Assembly: GCA_937951485.1 (NCBI GenBank)
Contig: CALEDJ010000013.1
Location: forward strand, 1-64,000
Reading direction: 5' to 3'
Source: an uncultured bacterium
GTDB lineage: Bacteria; Hydrogenedentota; Hydrogenedentia; Hydrogenedentales; CAILVY01
Length of the DNA stretch: 64,000 nt
Below are positions 51,617 to 60,522 of this stretch, piece after piece; positions within the stretch are counted from its first letter, which is position 1, and each line of letters opens with the position of its first letter. The notes beneath the pieces were generated by a model, which was not told the DNA's origin, searched no databases, and saw nothing but the letters and a program-made list of their open reading frames with translations. A program made the position numbers and the translations under genes.

Positions 51617-52741
51617 TCACGATTCATCGGGTGTTGGCGCGTCGGGAGTTTTTGCGCGAAACCCGATTCGTCCCGGTGTGATCCCCATATCGGATTCCAG
51701 ACTGGCGCGCACGCGGAGATAGGAATCATAGCGCAATCTCGGGAGGCGCCCGTCATCAAGCGCGGCGCGCACCGCACATTGGGGTTCATGGGTATGGGTG
51801 CAATCCCGGAAACGACACCCCTCCGCCACTTCGGCGATTTCGGGAAAATAGTACGCAATCTCCTCCGGGGAAACGCCCCACAGTCCCAAAGCGCGTATAC
51901 CGGGCGTATCAATGATCCGAATGCCATCAGACAGTTCATACAACCGCGCTGTGGAGGTGGTATGGCGGCCCTTCTGAGTGGCCTGGCTGACCTCGCTGAC
52001 CGGCGCACGCAGACTGGGTTCCAGCGCATTCAACAAAGAGGTTTTTCCCACGCCGCTGTGGCCGCTCAAAACACTGATTCTGTCCCTGAGCAGTTCGCGC
52101 AGCGCTGGGATGCCCTCGCCGGTAACGCAACTCGTGGGAATGACCTGGACCCCCAACGCGCGATACAACGCCGCTTCTTCCGGCAACGCTTCACAGAGGT
52201 CAATCTTGTTGATACACAGGATGGGCTCAACGCCGCCAATCTGCGCAGCGATCAGAAACCGGTCCACCAGGCCCGGTCGGAAACGCGGCTGGGCCACGGA
52301 AGCCACAACAATCAAAGCGTCAATATTCGCGGCGAAAACCTGTTCGGCCACCTGCTTATGGATGTTGGCGGGACGACACAGTTTTGTGCGCCGTGGAGCA
52401 ATTCCCCTGATGACTGCGTCATCGCCTTCGCTTTCCACAAGCACATGGTCGCCCGGAGCCAGCAAAGTGGCATTCGGGGCCTTCAGGCGTTCGTCAATTC
52501 GACACATCCTGTCCTCCCCGCCGATGCGCACAAAAGCCCATTTCTTTGCATGTGAAACGACAACGGCATTGGGCGTGAATTCGGTTGGCAACGGCGATTC
52601 GGCAGCGGGAGATTGCGGCAATTTCGCCAAGGCGCGCCGGTGCTTGATGCGATCATGCGTAAACGCATATTCATGTTTGCGTTCCCAATCGCGCTCGCGC
52701 ACATCCTTGCGCTTTTTTTTTTCGAGTTTTTTCTTCTTCAT
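51617..52741 (-). CDS. rsgA: Ribosome small-subunit GTPase RsgA
   Basis: 374 residues from the ATG at 52741; other in-frame starts (to 52792) cannot be excluded, since none has a good ribosome site. A late 30S assembly factor. A lysine-rich head, an OB-fold, then a circularly permuted GTPase: G4 NKIDL first, then G1 GHSGVGKTS, then G3 DTPG. A zinc finger CRFRDCTHTHEPQC follows at about 320, and the C-terminal helical tail is present. Upstream neighbour is a methyltransferase gene overlapping or abutting its start. Confidence 0.95.
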   Translation of the reverse strand: MKKKKLEKKKRKDVRERDWERKHEYAFTHDRIKHRRALAKLPQSPAAESPLPTEFTPNAVVVSHAKKWAFVRIGGEDRMCRIDERLKAPNATLLAPGDHVLVESEGDDAVIRGIAPRRTKLCRPANIHKQVAEQVFAANIDALIVVASVAQPRFRPGLVDRFLIAAQIGGVEPILCINKIDLCEALPEEAALYRALGVQVIPTSCVTGEGIPALRELLRDRISVLSGHSGVGKTSLLNALEPSLRAPVSEVSQATQKGRHTTSTARLYELSDGIRIIDTPGIRALGLWGVSPEEIAYYFPEIAEVAEGCRFRDCTHTHEPQCAVRAALDDGRLPRLRYDSYLRVRASLESDMGITPGRIGFRAKTPDAPTPDES

Positions 52742-52778
52742 GGCACCATTTAATTCATATTTCATCCGCGTTGATTCA

Positions 52779-53513
52779 TCAACGGCGACCATGAATTATG
52801 ACGGATTCCAATGTGATTGTGAAATCCAGGACGCCGTCTTTTTCGACGTCCCGCCGCAGTCGGGCAAGTCCTTCCGAAAATTCCCGCCGGGGAATCAGTT
52901 CGTAGGTGGAAATGAATTTCGCCGCCACCTGTTCCGCATAGGCCGCATCCACCGGGCGTGGTTGCCCATGGACGATTGTGCACGCAACATCCATGAAACC
53001 GGCGCGCCGCATCGCCTCGGCCACGGCGTCCTCATGCGGAAAGCGGGCGCAGTCCACCGCTGAAAAACTCGGAAAGTACCTGTTCATGGGATGATGGACA
53101 ATAAAGGAATGCGACGCAGTGACAAAGACGGCGCAACCGCGCTCCAGCACGCGATATGACTCCGACATGAGTCTGTCGAGGGCCGGAACATGATGGATAA
53201 CATAGACCGCCAGAAGAAAATCAAAAACGCCGCTCTTAAAAGGCAGTGCGGTTGCGTCGCCCTGCGTCAAGCGTATGTGCAATCGTTTTTCTCGGGCTTG
53301 CCTGAGCATGCCTGCGGACCGGTCCAGGGCGGTCACGCGAGCAGGATGGGCAGCCAGCAAAGCCGCCGTGCAATTTCCTGTTCCGGCGCCCACTTCCAGG
53401 ATACTCTGCGCGGCGCATCGCCGCGCCAATTCGATGATGGGCGCCATATAGGGATTCACACTTCTGCGATGCGCATCATAGCCAACGGCAATGCGATCGT
53501 AGTCCACGTCCAT
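52779..53513 (-). CDS. Class I SAM-dependent methyltransferase
   Basis: 244 residues. Motif I ILEVGAGTGNCTAALL, acidic ALDRSAG at the end of strand 2, QGDATALPF (motif II region) and FDFLLAVYVIHHVPAL (post II), a UbiE/Methyltransf_11-like arrangement. No signal or membrane segment. The C-terminal ~60 residues are extra. The substrate is unknown: small molecule, lipid or menaquinone-type are all possible. It is on the same strand as rsgA, its stop near the rsgA start, so probably one operon. Confidence 0.88.
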   Translation of the reverse strand: MDVDYDRIAVGYDAHRRSVNPYMAPIIELARRCAAQSILEVGAGTGNCTAALLAAHPARVTALDRSAGMLRQAREKRLHIRLTQGDATALPFKSGVFDFLLAVYVIHHVPALDRLMSESYRVLERGCAVFVTASHSFIVHHPMNRYFPSFSAVDCARFPHEDAVAEAMRRAGFMDVACTIVHGQPRPVDAAYAEQVAAKFISTYELIPRREFSEGLARLRRDVEKDGVLDFTITLESVIIHGRR

Positions 53514-53553
53514 GGCTGTGGTCCGTCCGGAAAGGCGCGCCCCCGGCGCCTGC

Positions 53554-54849
53554 TCAGTCCTGATCGAAGGAAATCCTCTTGCCGATGTACTCCGCCACTT
53601 CCTCCATGGGCACGCGGACTTGCTCCATGCTGTCGCGCTCGCGGATGGTCACCGTGCCGTTTTCCCTGGTCTCAAAATCAACACAGATGCCGAACGGCGT
53701 CCCGATTTCATCCATGCGACGGTAGCGGCGGCCAATGGCGCCTGAATGATCATAGACAGTGGGAAATTTCCTGCGCAGTTTTCTCTCCAGTTCCTCAGCG
53801 ATTTCCGCCAATCCTTCCTTTTTCACCAAGGGAAACACGCCGGCCTTGATCGGGGCAAGTTTGGGATGGAAACGCATGACGACCCGTTTTTCGCCATTGA
53901 CCTCATCCTCGTCATAAGCGTCGCACAGCACCGCCAGCGCAGTTCGATCGACGCCGGCAGACGGCTCAATCACCGTGGGGATGAACCGCTCGTTTTTCTC
54001 CTGATCAAAGAATGAGAGGTCCTTCCCGGAATGCCTGGAATGCTGGGTGAGATCATAGGTCCCGCGATTGGCCAATCCCTGGAGTTCACCCCATCCGAAG
54101 GGGAACTCATATTCCACATCCACCGTGCGTTTGGAATAATGCGCCAGCGATTCCTTGGGGTGCTCGTACCAGCGCAGTCTGGATTCGCGGATTCCCAGGT
54201 TGACATACCATTTCCAAATATCTTCCTGCCAGCGTTCAAACCAGAATTCTTCATCTTCCTCCCGGCAGAAAAACTCGATTTCCATCTGCTCAAATTCGCG
54301 GCTGCGGAAAATGAAATTGCGCGGATTGACTTCATTGCGAAAACTCTTCCCGATCTGCGCGATGCCGAACGGAATTTTCACGCGCGAGGAGGAGTATATC
54401 TCTTTGAAATCCACAAAAATGGACTGGCAGGTCTCCGGGCGCAGATAGGTGTCCACGGCGGTGTCGTCGCTGACGCCCAGGCGTGTGCGCAACATGCTGT
54501 TAAAAGCGCGCGGCTCGGTGAGTTCGCCGCCACAGTCCGGGCACCTGTCGCCTTCCAGGTGGTCTTCCCGGAAGCGCTTCTTGCATTCCTTGCAGTCCAC
54601 CAGCATGTCGTGGAAAGCCTCGACATGGCCGCTGGCAACCCATACCTGCGGGTGCATGATGATGCTGGCGTCCAGCCCCACCATGTCGTCGCGAACCTGC
54701 ACGAAGTGGTACCACCAGTCATCCTTCAGATTGCGCTTCAACTCAACGCCCAGCGGGCCGAAATCCCAGCATCCGTTGATGCCGCCGTAGATGCCGCTGG
54801 ATTGAAAGATAAAACCCTTCCGCTTGCACAGGCTGACCAGTTTGTCCAC
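53554..54849 (-). CDS. glyS: Glycyl-tRNA synthetase, class II, homodimer type
   Basis: 431 residues from GTG 54849; the frame extends to 54894, but GGGAG stands 6 bases before this GTG, and DKLVSLCKRKGFIFQSS is the standard GlyRS beginning. It charges tRNA-Gly. Motif 2 FRNEVNPRNFIFRSREFEQME and motif 3 VIEPSAGVDRTALAVL are complete. A C4 zinc site-like insertion (CKECKKRF, CPDCGGEL) lies at about 86-113. This is the single-chain type, unlike the alpha2beta2 enzyme of many bacteria. Confidence 0.96.
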   Translation of the reverse strand: MDKLVSLCKRKGFIFQSSGIYGGINGCWDFGPLGVELKRNLKDDWWYHFVQVRDDMVGLDASIIMHPQVWVASGHVEAFHDMLVDCKECKKRFREDHLEGDRCPDCGGELTEPRAFNSMLRTRLGVSDDTAVDTYLRPETCQSIFVDFKEIYSSSRVKIPFGIAQIGKSFRNEVNPRNFIFRSREFEQMEIEFFCREEDEEFWFERWQEDIWKWYVNLGIRESRLRWYEHPKESLAHYSKRTVDVEYEFPFGWGELQGLANRGTYDLTQHSRHSGKDLSFFDQEKNERFIPTVIEPSAGVDRTALAVLCDAYDEDEVNGEKRVVMRFHPKLAPIKAGVFPLVKKEGLAEIAEELERKLRRKFPTVYDHSGAIGRRYRRMDEIGTPFGICVDFETRENGTVTIRERDSMEQVRVPMEEVAEYIGKRISFDQD

Positions 54850-54914
54850 GTTGTTCTCCCGGAAATCAACAAAACCACAGATTACATTTGACACACAGAC
54901 GCATCTGCATCAAT

Positions 54915-54940
54915 GTCACTCCCGCTATCGCGGGCATGAC
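54915..54940. repeat. REP-like palindrome
   Basis: GTCACTCCCGC-TAT-CGCGGGCATGAC, an imperfect hairpin of the same family as 48521-48610, in the gap upstream of glyS. Confidence 0.6.
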
Positions 54941-55079
54941 AAATTAGAGCACAGTGAAGACTCACCTTCCGAGTATTCACTGGAATGCAATGGAGGAGTC
55001 AGCGACAGATTCTAGCCGCTGAAGCGCCGGAAAGTCAAAGGACCATAAAATTTCCGGTAGTCTAAACGGCAATAAAGCC

Positions 55080-55268
55080 TTACCAGCGCCAGACAAAATG
55101 CGCTGAAAAACCGCCATCATCCCCGGCGCCGGGGTTGCCATCAAAACGGATGGCAATGGCATAGCCGCTTGAGTCTTCATCAAAGCCCAGCGAGGGGCAC
55201 CCGGAAAACAGAACCGCGCATGCAAGGGCCAGCATAGCCACGGCGACAATATGCTTGATGCGTTTCAT
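55080..55268 (-). CDS. Small predicted lipoprotein (62 residues)
   Basis: A short gene with good support: AGGAG stands 8 bases before the ATG, and a TATAAT box (55310-55305) stands about 36 bases above. The signal peptide (KRIKHIVAVAMLALACAVLFSGC) ends in a lipobox, so Cys23 should be lipidated. The mature part is only about 40 residues, ending FSAHFVWRW. I do not recognise it. Neighbours are glyS and an SDR gene on the same strand. Confidence 0.7.
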   Translation of the reverse strand: MKRIKHIVAVAMLALACAVLFSGCPSLGFDEDSSGYAIAIRFDGNPGAGDDGGFSAHFVWRW

Positions 55269-55335
55269 GACAGTGACTCCTGAATCTATTGCGACCGCAT
55301 GTATATTATACGCCGCAATTTTTAATAAACATACC

Positions 55336-56124
55336 CTATAGTCGTTTCACACTGAAGCCACCACCAACTTCGATGACTGCGCCGGTGGCGTAATCGAAAT
55401 AGCCTTCTGCAAGCGCGGCGACGACTTTCCCGACATCTTCCGGCGTTCCCCAGCGTTTCTGGAGCAACAGACCGGACTGAATCAGCGCGTCATATTTTTC
55501 GCGCACGGCGGCGGTCATGTCGGTGGCAATGATGCCGGGGCGCACGTCATAGACATTGATGCCGCATTCCGCAAGACGCACGGCGAAACTGGCGGCGGCC
55601 ATGCTCAGTCCCGCTTTGCTTATGCAGTATTCGGTGCGGTTCGGGCTGGCCGTGTCGGAAGAAATACTTGTAATAAACACAATCGCGGGCTTCGGGCGGC
55701 CGCCTTCGCGCACCTGCAGGATCATCTGTCTGGCCACCGCCTGCGTGAAAAACAGGGGGCCACGCAGGTTGATGCCCATGACCCGATCGTAACTTTCCGG
55801 CGCGCAATCGAGTATATCCATCCGCTGGAGTGGTGCAACACCCGCGTTGTTCACCAGCAGGTCAATTCCGCCGAAGCGGTCCAGGGCCTCCTGAATCATG
55901 CGGTGATGCTGTTCCAAATCGGCGATGTCGCCGGCCACAGGAAGACATTCCCGGCCCAGTTCCTCCACGCGCGCCTTGACCTCATAATTGCCTTTGCACG
56001 TGTTGGCGGGATCGCTTTTCGTGGCCGCCGCGACAATGTCATAGCCATGCTTCGCGAGTTCCAAGGCAATACCCCTGCCGATGCCGCGTCCTGCGCCGGT
56101 AATGAATGCCACACCTTTGCTCAT
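55336..56124 (-). CDS. SDR-family oxidoreductase
   Basis: 262 residues, classical short-chain dehydrogenase. GAGRGIGRG nucleotide loop at 10-18, NNAG at about 92-95, catalytic Ser in ITSISSD and YCISK (Tyr-x-x-x-Lys) at about 163-167, and the conserved PG of VRPGIIATDM. It resembles 3-ketoacyl-ACP reductases, though an A-T-K-S stretch after the beta2 strand suggests a choice of NADPH. A perfect TATAAT (56179-56174) lies about 43 bases above the ATG. The substrate is unknown. Confidence 0.9.
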   Translation of the reverse strand: MSKGVAFITGAGRGIGRGIALELAKHGYDIVAAATKSDPANTCKGNYEVKARVEELGRECLPVAGDIADLEQHHRMIQEALDRFGGIDLLVNNAGVAPLQRMDILDCAPESYDRVMGINLRGPLFFTQAVARQMILQVREGGRPKPAIVFITSISSDTASPNRTEYCISKAGLSMAAASFAVRLAECGINVYDVRPGIIATDMTAAVREKYDALIQSGLLLQKRWGTPEDVGKVVAALAEGYFDYATGAVIEVGGGFSVKRL

Positions 56125-56261
56125 GTTTTTCCGTTATCCTCTGTGCATATCTTCGAATAGTCCGAGTTTTGCCATTATACCGAAGTTGAATCCGGTTTGA
56201 CATGAAAGCCCGTGGAATGCCACGCTTTCCGCGTCATCTGCGGGAAAACCAAGGGTGTTCT

Positions 56262-57011
56262 ATGCTGCGTGCCGAGGCGCTCAAGAAGATCTTTCATGCG
56301 ACGGGGGGGAAGACCGTCGAGGCGGTGCGCAACGCCACATTTTCCGTGTCGGGGGGGGAAGTCTTCGGGCTGCTTGGTCCCAATGGCGCGGGAAAAACGA
56401 CGTTGCTCCGCATGCTCGGCACCATCATCACCCCCACCTCCGGGCATTGCTGGGTGGACGGGGTGCGGACGGATGAAGCGCCCGACGCCATCCGAGCGAA
56501 TATCGGGTTTCTTTCCGGCAACACCCGGCTTTACGGACGCCTGACCGGGCGGGAGGTCCTCCGGTATTTTGGACGACTCTATTCGATGCCGGAACAGACG
56601 ATTCAATCGAGAATTGACACGCTTTCAGAAATGCTGGACATGGATGACTTTCTCGACCGCCGATGCGAAACCCTGTCCACAGGCCAGACGCAGAAGGTGT
56701 CCATCGCACGCGTGATGCTTCACGATCCCAAGGTGTTGATCCTCGACGAGCCGACATTGGGCTTGGACATTTTGACCAGCAGGACCATTCTCGAATTCAT
56801 TCTTGATGCGCGCCGCCGGGAGCGCTGCATCATTTTCTCGACGCATTACATGACGGAGGCGCAGTTGCTGTGTAATCGGCTCGCGCTGATGCACCAGGGC
56901 GAAATCATGGCCATCGGCACTCAACAGGCGTTGTGCGCCGCGACCGGTACGGAGAATCTGCATGACGCCTTTATTCACATGATAGACGCCCCGGAGCGCG
57001 CAATCCCATGA
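56262..57011 (+). CDS. NatA-type ABC transporter ATP-binding protein
   Basis: 249 residues from ATG 56262, which fits the usual MLRAEALKKIF start better than the 20-residue longer frame. Walker A GPNGAGKTT, signature LSTGQTQKV (an unusual T-G-Q in place of S-G-G-Q), Walker B VLILDEPTLGLD and FSTHYM (H-loop) are complete. With the permease directly following (ATGA overlap) it forms an ABC-2 exporter resembling the NatAB sodium efflux pump. Substrate unproven. Confidence 0.9.
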   Translation: MLRAEALKKIFHATGGKTVEAVRNATFSVSGGEVFGLLGPNGAGKTTLLRMLGTIITPTSGHCWVDGVRTDEAPDAIRANIGFLSGNTRLYGRLTGREVLRYFGRLYSMPEQTIQSRIDTLSEMLDMDDFLDRRCETLSTGQTQKVSIARVMLHDPKVLILDEPTLGLDILTSRTILEFILDARRRERCIIFSTHYMTEAQLLCNRLALMHQGEIMAIGTQQALCAATGTENLHDAFIHMIDAPERAIP

Positions 57012-59068
57012 AATTGCGCACCGTCAACACCATCTTCCGCAAGGAAATCCTGGATACGATTCGAGACAAGCGCACCGTGATCATGATGATCGGTCTGCCC
57101 ATCGTGTTGTATCCGGCGATGTTGCTGATCGGCCTGCAGGCGGCAATCGTCCAGCATCAGCGTCTCGAAGCATCCATCTCCCGGATTGCAATCAAGGCGG
57201 ATGCGCCACGGACAATTGAACCCTGGTTTGACGGCATCTCCAAGATGGAGGTGGTGCCGTCAAACGACCCCGAAGGCGATTTGGCGCGAAACGAGGTGGA
57301 CGCGGTGCTGGTGGTGCGGGGGGACGTCGAAAAAATCCTGGCTGAAGGGCGCTCCCTGATCGTTGAGGTGTTATATGACATTACCGAATTTTCTTCACGT
57401 GAGGCTGTAGGGCGTCTCGAAGACATGTTGGACACAATGCGCAAGACGCTGCTTGCCGAACGGCTGAGCCGATCCGGAATCGAGGAACACTATATCCGCC
57501 CGATTGAAATACGCCGGCGCGATGTGGCCAGTCCCGCGAAAACCACGGGAACGATGCTCGGCTTGATTCTTCCCCTGCTGATGGTCTTCATGATCGCATT
57601 GGGCGCATTCTATCCCGCCATTGATCTGACCGCAGGGGAAAAAGAACGCGGCACTTTTGAAACGCTGCTTTCCACGCCGGCATCCAAGATAGAGATCGTT
57701 GCAGGAAAATTTCTCACGGTGTTTTGTCTGGCCATGTTGACGGGAATTCTCAATCTGGCGAGCATGGCCGCCACTTTTGTCTTCATGCTGTCCCAAATAT
57801 CCGTGCTCCTGAATGACACAGTCCTGCTGCAGATGCGTCTTCCCTTCGAGGCATTCCTGATCGTGCTCGTGGTGATCATTCCGCTGGCGTTTTTTATTTC
57901 CGCCATGATGATGTCGGTGGCTGTATTCGCGCGGAGTTTCAAGGAAGCGCAGAACTACATCACGCCATTCCTTTTGGTCATCACGATCCCGGCCGTGATC
58001 GCCGGTTTTCCCGGATCACGGCTCACCGCGGCCGCGCAGTTCGTCCCCATTGCCAATGTCGTGCTGCTCTTCAAAGACTTGATGAAGGGACATGCCGGCA
58101 TCGAGCCTGTGTTCTCGGTATTTCTCAGCAACGCCGTGTACGCCGGGCTTGCGCTGCTTTTCGCCTCATGGCTGTTCCAAAGAGAGGAAGTGGTGCTTTC
58201 CGAAGAGCGAGGCATCCCCTTGTCGTTGCGGCGATTCTCTTTCGCACCTCGTTCCACGCTTACGCCCGCATCGGCGTTCGGACTGTACGCGACCATTCTT
58301 GTTGCCATTTTCTATCTGGGAAGCCTTGCCCAGCAATGGCACATCGTTTCCGGGCTGCTGATTACGGAATGGGGGCTGATTCTGCTGCCCACCCTGCTGC
58401 TGCTCTGGTTCTTACGCATCGACTTCAAGGAATCATGCTATTTGCACCGGCTTTCCAGCGGAGATGTCGCCGGAAGCGCGTTGACGGCCCTGTCCTGTCT
58501 GGTGCTGGCGCTTCATTTTGGGTTCTTGCATAACAAGGTGCTGCCGATCCCAGAAGATTATCAGCAGTTTTTCAAAGACTTCTTCGCGCGCGGTGAAACG
58601 CCCGGCGGCCTCGTTACGCTCTTGCTGGCAGCGGCGCTTTCCCCCGCCATCTGCGAAGAAATGCTCTTTCGCGGGGCGATGTTGTCGGGAGTGCGCCAAC
58701 GCTTGCGGCCCTGGGCGAGCGTATTGCTGATTGCCATATTATTCGGGCTGTTTCACATCAGCATCTATCGCATCGTGCCGACAGCACTCCTCGGCATCAT
58801 GCTTGGATATCTGGTGCTGCGTACAGGTTCCATCTTTTCCGGCATGCTGGCGCATGGGCTGGTCAATGCTGCGGCCATCCTCTTGGCCGCCGATCGCATG
58901 CCTTCGCATCTGGTGCGATGGCTGGCGCTGGAACACGTCGAGCGGGAAGGGCTGCCCTGGGAAATACTGGCCATTGCCGGTATCGGCGCTTTCGCCGGCA
59001 TCGCGCTTGTCGAGATTTCCCACGCGCACAGAACGCATGCAAACAAGGTGAATCCCGGTGCGGGATAA
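57008..59068 (+). CDS. ABC-2 permease (NatB-like) fused to a CPBP intramembrane protease
   Basis: 686 residues. The first ~400 match NatB-like ABC-2 permeases: one helix near residue 20, a long external loop (25-175) and five helices (180-395, with LTAGEKERGTFETLLSTPA between). The last ~250 are a CPBP/CAAX-protease-like membrane domain: EEMLFRG at about 550 (E-E-x-x-x-R), FGLFHIS and LAHGLVNA with the two His. All metal-site residues are intact. The fusion suggests substrate processing on transport, perhaps of a lipopeptide or a bacteriocin-like peptide. Translation starts inside the natA stop. Confidence 0.88.
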   Translation: MKLRTVNTIFRKEILDTIRDKRTVIMMIGLPIVLYPAMLLIGLQAAIVQHQRLEASISRIAIKADAPRTIEPWFDGISKMEVVPSNDPEGDLARNEVDAVLVVRGDVEKILAEGRSLIVEVLYDITEFSSREAVGRLEDMLDTMRKTLLAERLSRSGIEEHYIRPIEIRRRDVASPAKTTGTMLGLILPLLMVFMIALGAFYPAIDLTAGEKERGTFETLLSTPASKIEIVAGKFLTVFCLAMLTGILNLASMAATFVFMLSQISVLLNDTVLLQMRLPFEAFLIVLVVIIPLAFFISAMMMSVAVFARSFKEAQNYITPFLLVITIPAVIAGFPGSRLTAAAQFVPIANVVLLFKDLMKGHAGIEPVFSVFLSNAVYAGLALLFASWLFQREEVVLSEERGIPLSLRRFSFAPRSTLTPASAFGLYATILVAIFYLGSLAQQWHIVSGLLITEWGLILLPTLLLLWFLRIDFKESCYLHRLSSGDVAGSALTALSCLVLALHFGFLHNKVLPIPEDYQQFFKDFFARGETPGGLVTLLLAAALSPAICEEMLFRGAMLSGVRQRLRPWASVLLIAILFGLFHISIYRIVPTALLGIMLGYLVLRTGSIFSGMLAHGLVNAAAILLAADRMPSHLVRWLALEHVEREGLPWEILAIAGIGAFAGIALVEISHAHRTHANKVNPGAG

Positions 59069-59083
59069 TGAGCCGCTGTTGCC

Positions 59084-60337
59084 TTACATGATTTCGTTCT
59101 GGACGATCTGCTGCAGGGTCTGCCGTCTCCGAATCAACGCAAGTGTCCCGTCGGGTTCCAGCAATACTTCTGCGCATTCGGGGAAGGAATTGTAATTTTT
59201 CGACGCCATGGAAGCGCAGTAAGCGCCCGCCCCTTCGATAACTACAATGTCGCCAATCCGGGCTTCCGTGAGCAGGCGCTGCAGAAGCCCTTCCGGGTTG
59301 CCGGGTTCCGGGGTCAGGATGTCGCCGCTCTCGCAGCAATGCCCCACAACAAGGTAATGCCCTTGTCCTCGCGGTTCCGGCCGGTCGGGAACAACGATGA
59401 TGGGATGCTGCGCGCCGTACATGCTGGGCCGTGCAATCTCCGTCATGCCGGAATTGACTTTGATGAATGTGTAGCCGTCTTTACCGGTATCCACGACATC
59501 AATGACAGAACACACCAAAGCCCCGGCATTCGCGGTCAGATAGGTTCCCGGTTCGATTTCAAGATGCAATGCGCGCCCCGTTTTCTGCGCAAATGCCTCA
59601 AATTCCGGGCGGATGCGCCGCCCGATTTCCTGCAAGTCCGCGCTGCGCTCCACGGCCATCCGGGCCACTTTGAAGCCGCCTCCCAGACTGAGACGCCGCA
59701 CTTCGGGAAGCCGCTCCGCAATCCCCAGCGACAACTGCGCGCAATGCAGCCAGATTTCCGGGTCGGTCCCTGACCCGATATGTGAGTGCATACCGGAAAG
59801 GCGCAGCGCATGTTTGGCGGCAAGCGACAGGATTTCTTCCCTATGCTCATGCCATATTCCAAAACTGGCGGAGGGACCGCCCACATTTGTGCGATTGCTG
59901 TGGCCGGACCCCAGACCCGGATTGATGCGAACGGAAATTTCGGTTCCGGGAAAAAGACGGCCATAGACTTCCAGTTGATGCAGGGAGCATGCGTTGAATC
60001 GAACACCTCTGGCAATCAATGCTTCCAGGTTTTCCGGCAATTCCTGCGCCGTAACCTGGATATGATCGGGAGCAATTCCCGCCAGCATGGCGCGATCCGC
60101 TTCGAAGCCGCTGCTGGCGTCAATGTGCAGCCCCATCCCGGAAAAAATGCGCAACACCGCGGCGGTTGGCAGCGCCTTCATTGCATAACGCACGGTCAAT
60201 CCGAAAGCATTGGGAAAGGCCAGCGCTTCCCGTGCGCGCCGTTCCAACGTCCGGCGGTCATACACAAAAACCGGCGTGCCGAATTCACGCCGTACAGCCC
60301 GCGCCTGATCCTCCGTCATAAATGACAACTGTTCCAT
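59084..60337 (-). CDS. Diaminopimelate-decarboxylase-like PLP enzyme
   Basis: 417 residues. Family III PLP decarboxylase: the PLP Lys54 is in RYAMKALPT, HSHIGSGT and GGGFKVARM follow, then the C-terminal beta-domain with CCESGDIL and EGAGAYCASMASKNYNSFP. The layout matches LysA, which makes lysine. Small differences (GSG in place of GSQ) leave room for a relative with another amino acid. AGGA is present before the ATG. Convergent with the permease gene, 15 bases away. Confidence 0.85.
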   Translation of the reverse strand: MEQLSFMTEDQARAVRREFGTPVFVYDRRTLERRAREALAFPNAFGLTVRYAMKALPTAAVLRIFSGMGLHIDASSGFEADRAMLAGIAPDHIQVTAQELPENLEALIARGVRFNACSLHQLEVYGRLFPGTEISVRINPGLGSGHSNRTNVGGPSASFGIWHEHREEILSLAAKHALRLSGMHSHIGSGTDPEIWLHCAQLSLGIAERLPEVRRLSLGGGFKVARMAVERSADLQEIGRRIRPEFEAFAQKTGRALHLEIEPGTYLTANAGALVCSVIDVVDTGKDGYTFIKVNSGMTEIARPSMYGAQHPIIVVPDRPEPRGQGHYLVVGHCCESGDILTPEPGNPEGLLQRLLTEARIGDIVVIEGAGAYCASMASKNYNSFPECAEVLLEPDGTLALIRRRQTLQQIVQNEIM

Positions 60338-60522
60338 AAATCCTGTCCTTATAGGAATGGGTGCGCGCAGAGGGTATCACGTTGCCGTATGGCGTGTCAT
60401 CCCGGCGCAATGAGAGCAATCATCAAGTGGCGCTGCCGGCCTTACATGCACTAAGATGTCGCTATTCCATCGGCGGGCAGGTTGCCTTGCGTGAAACAGT
60501 AACCCAAAAGGTTGATTGCAGT

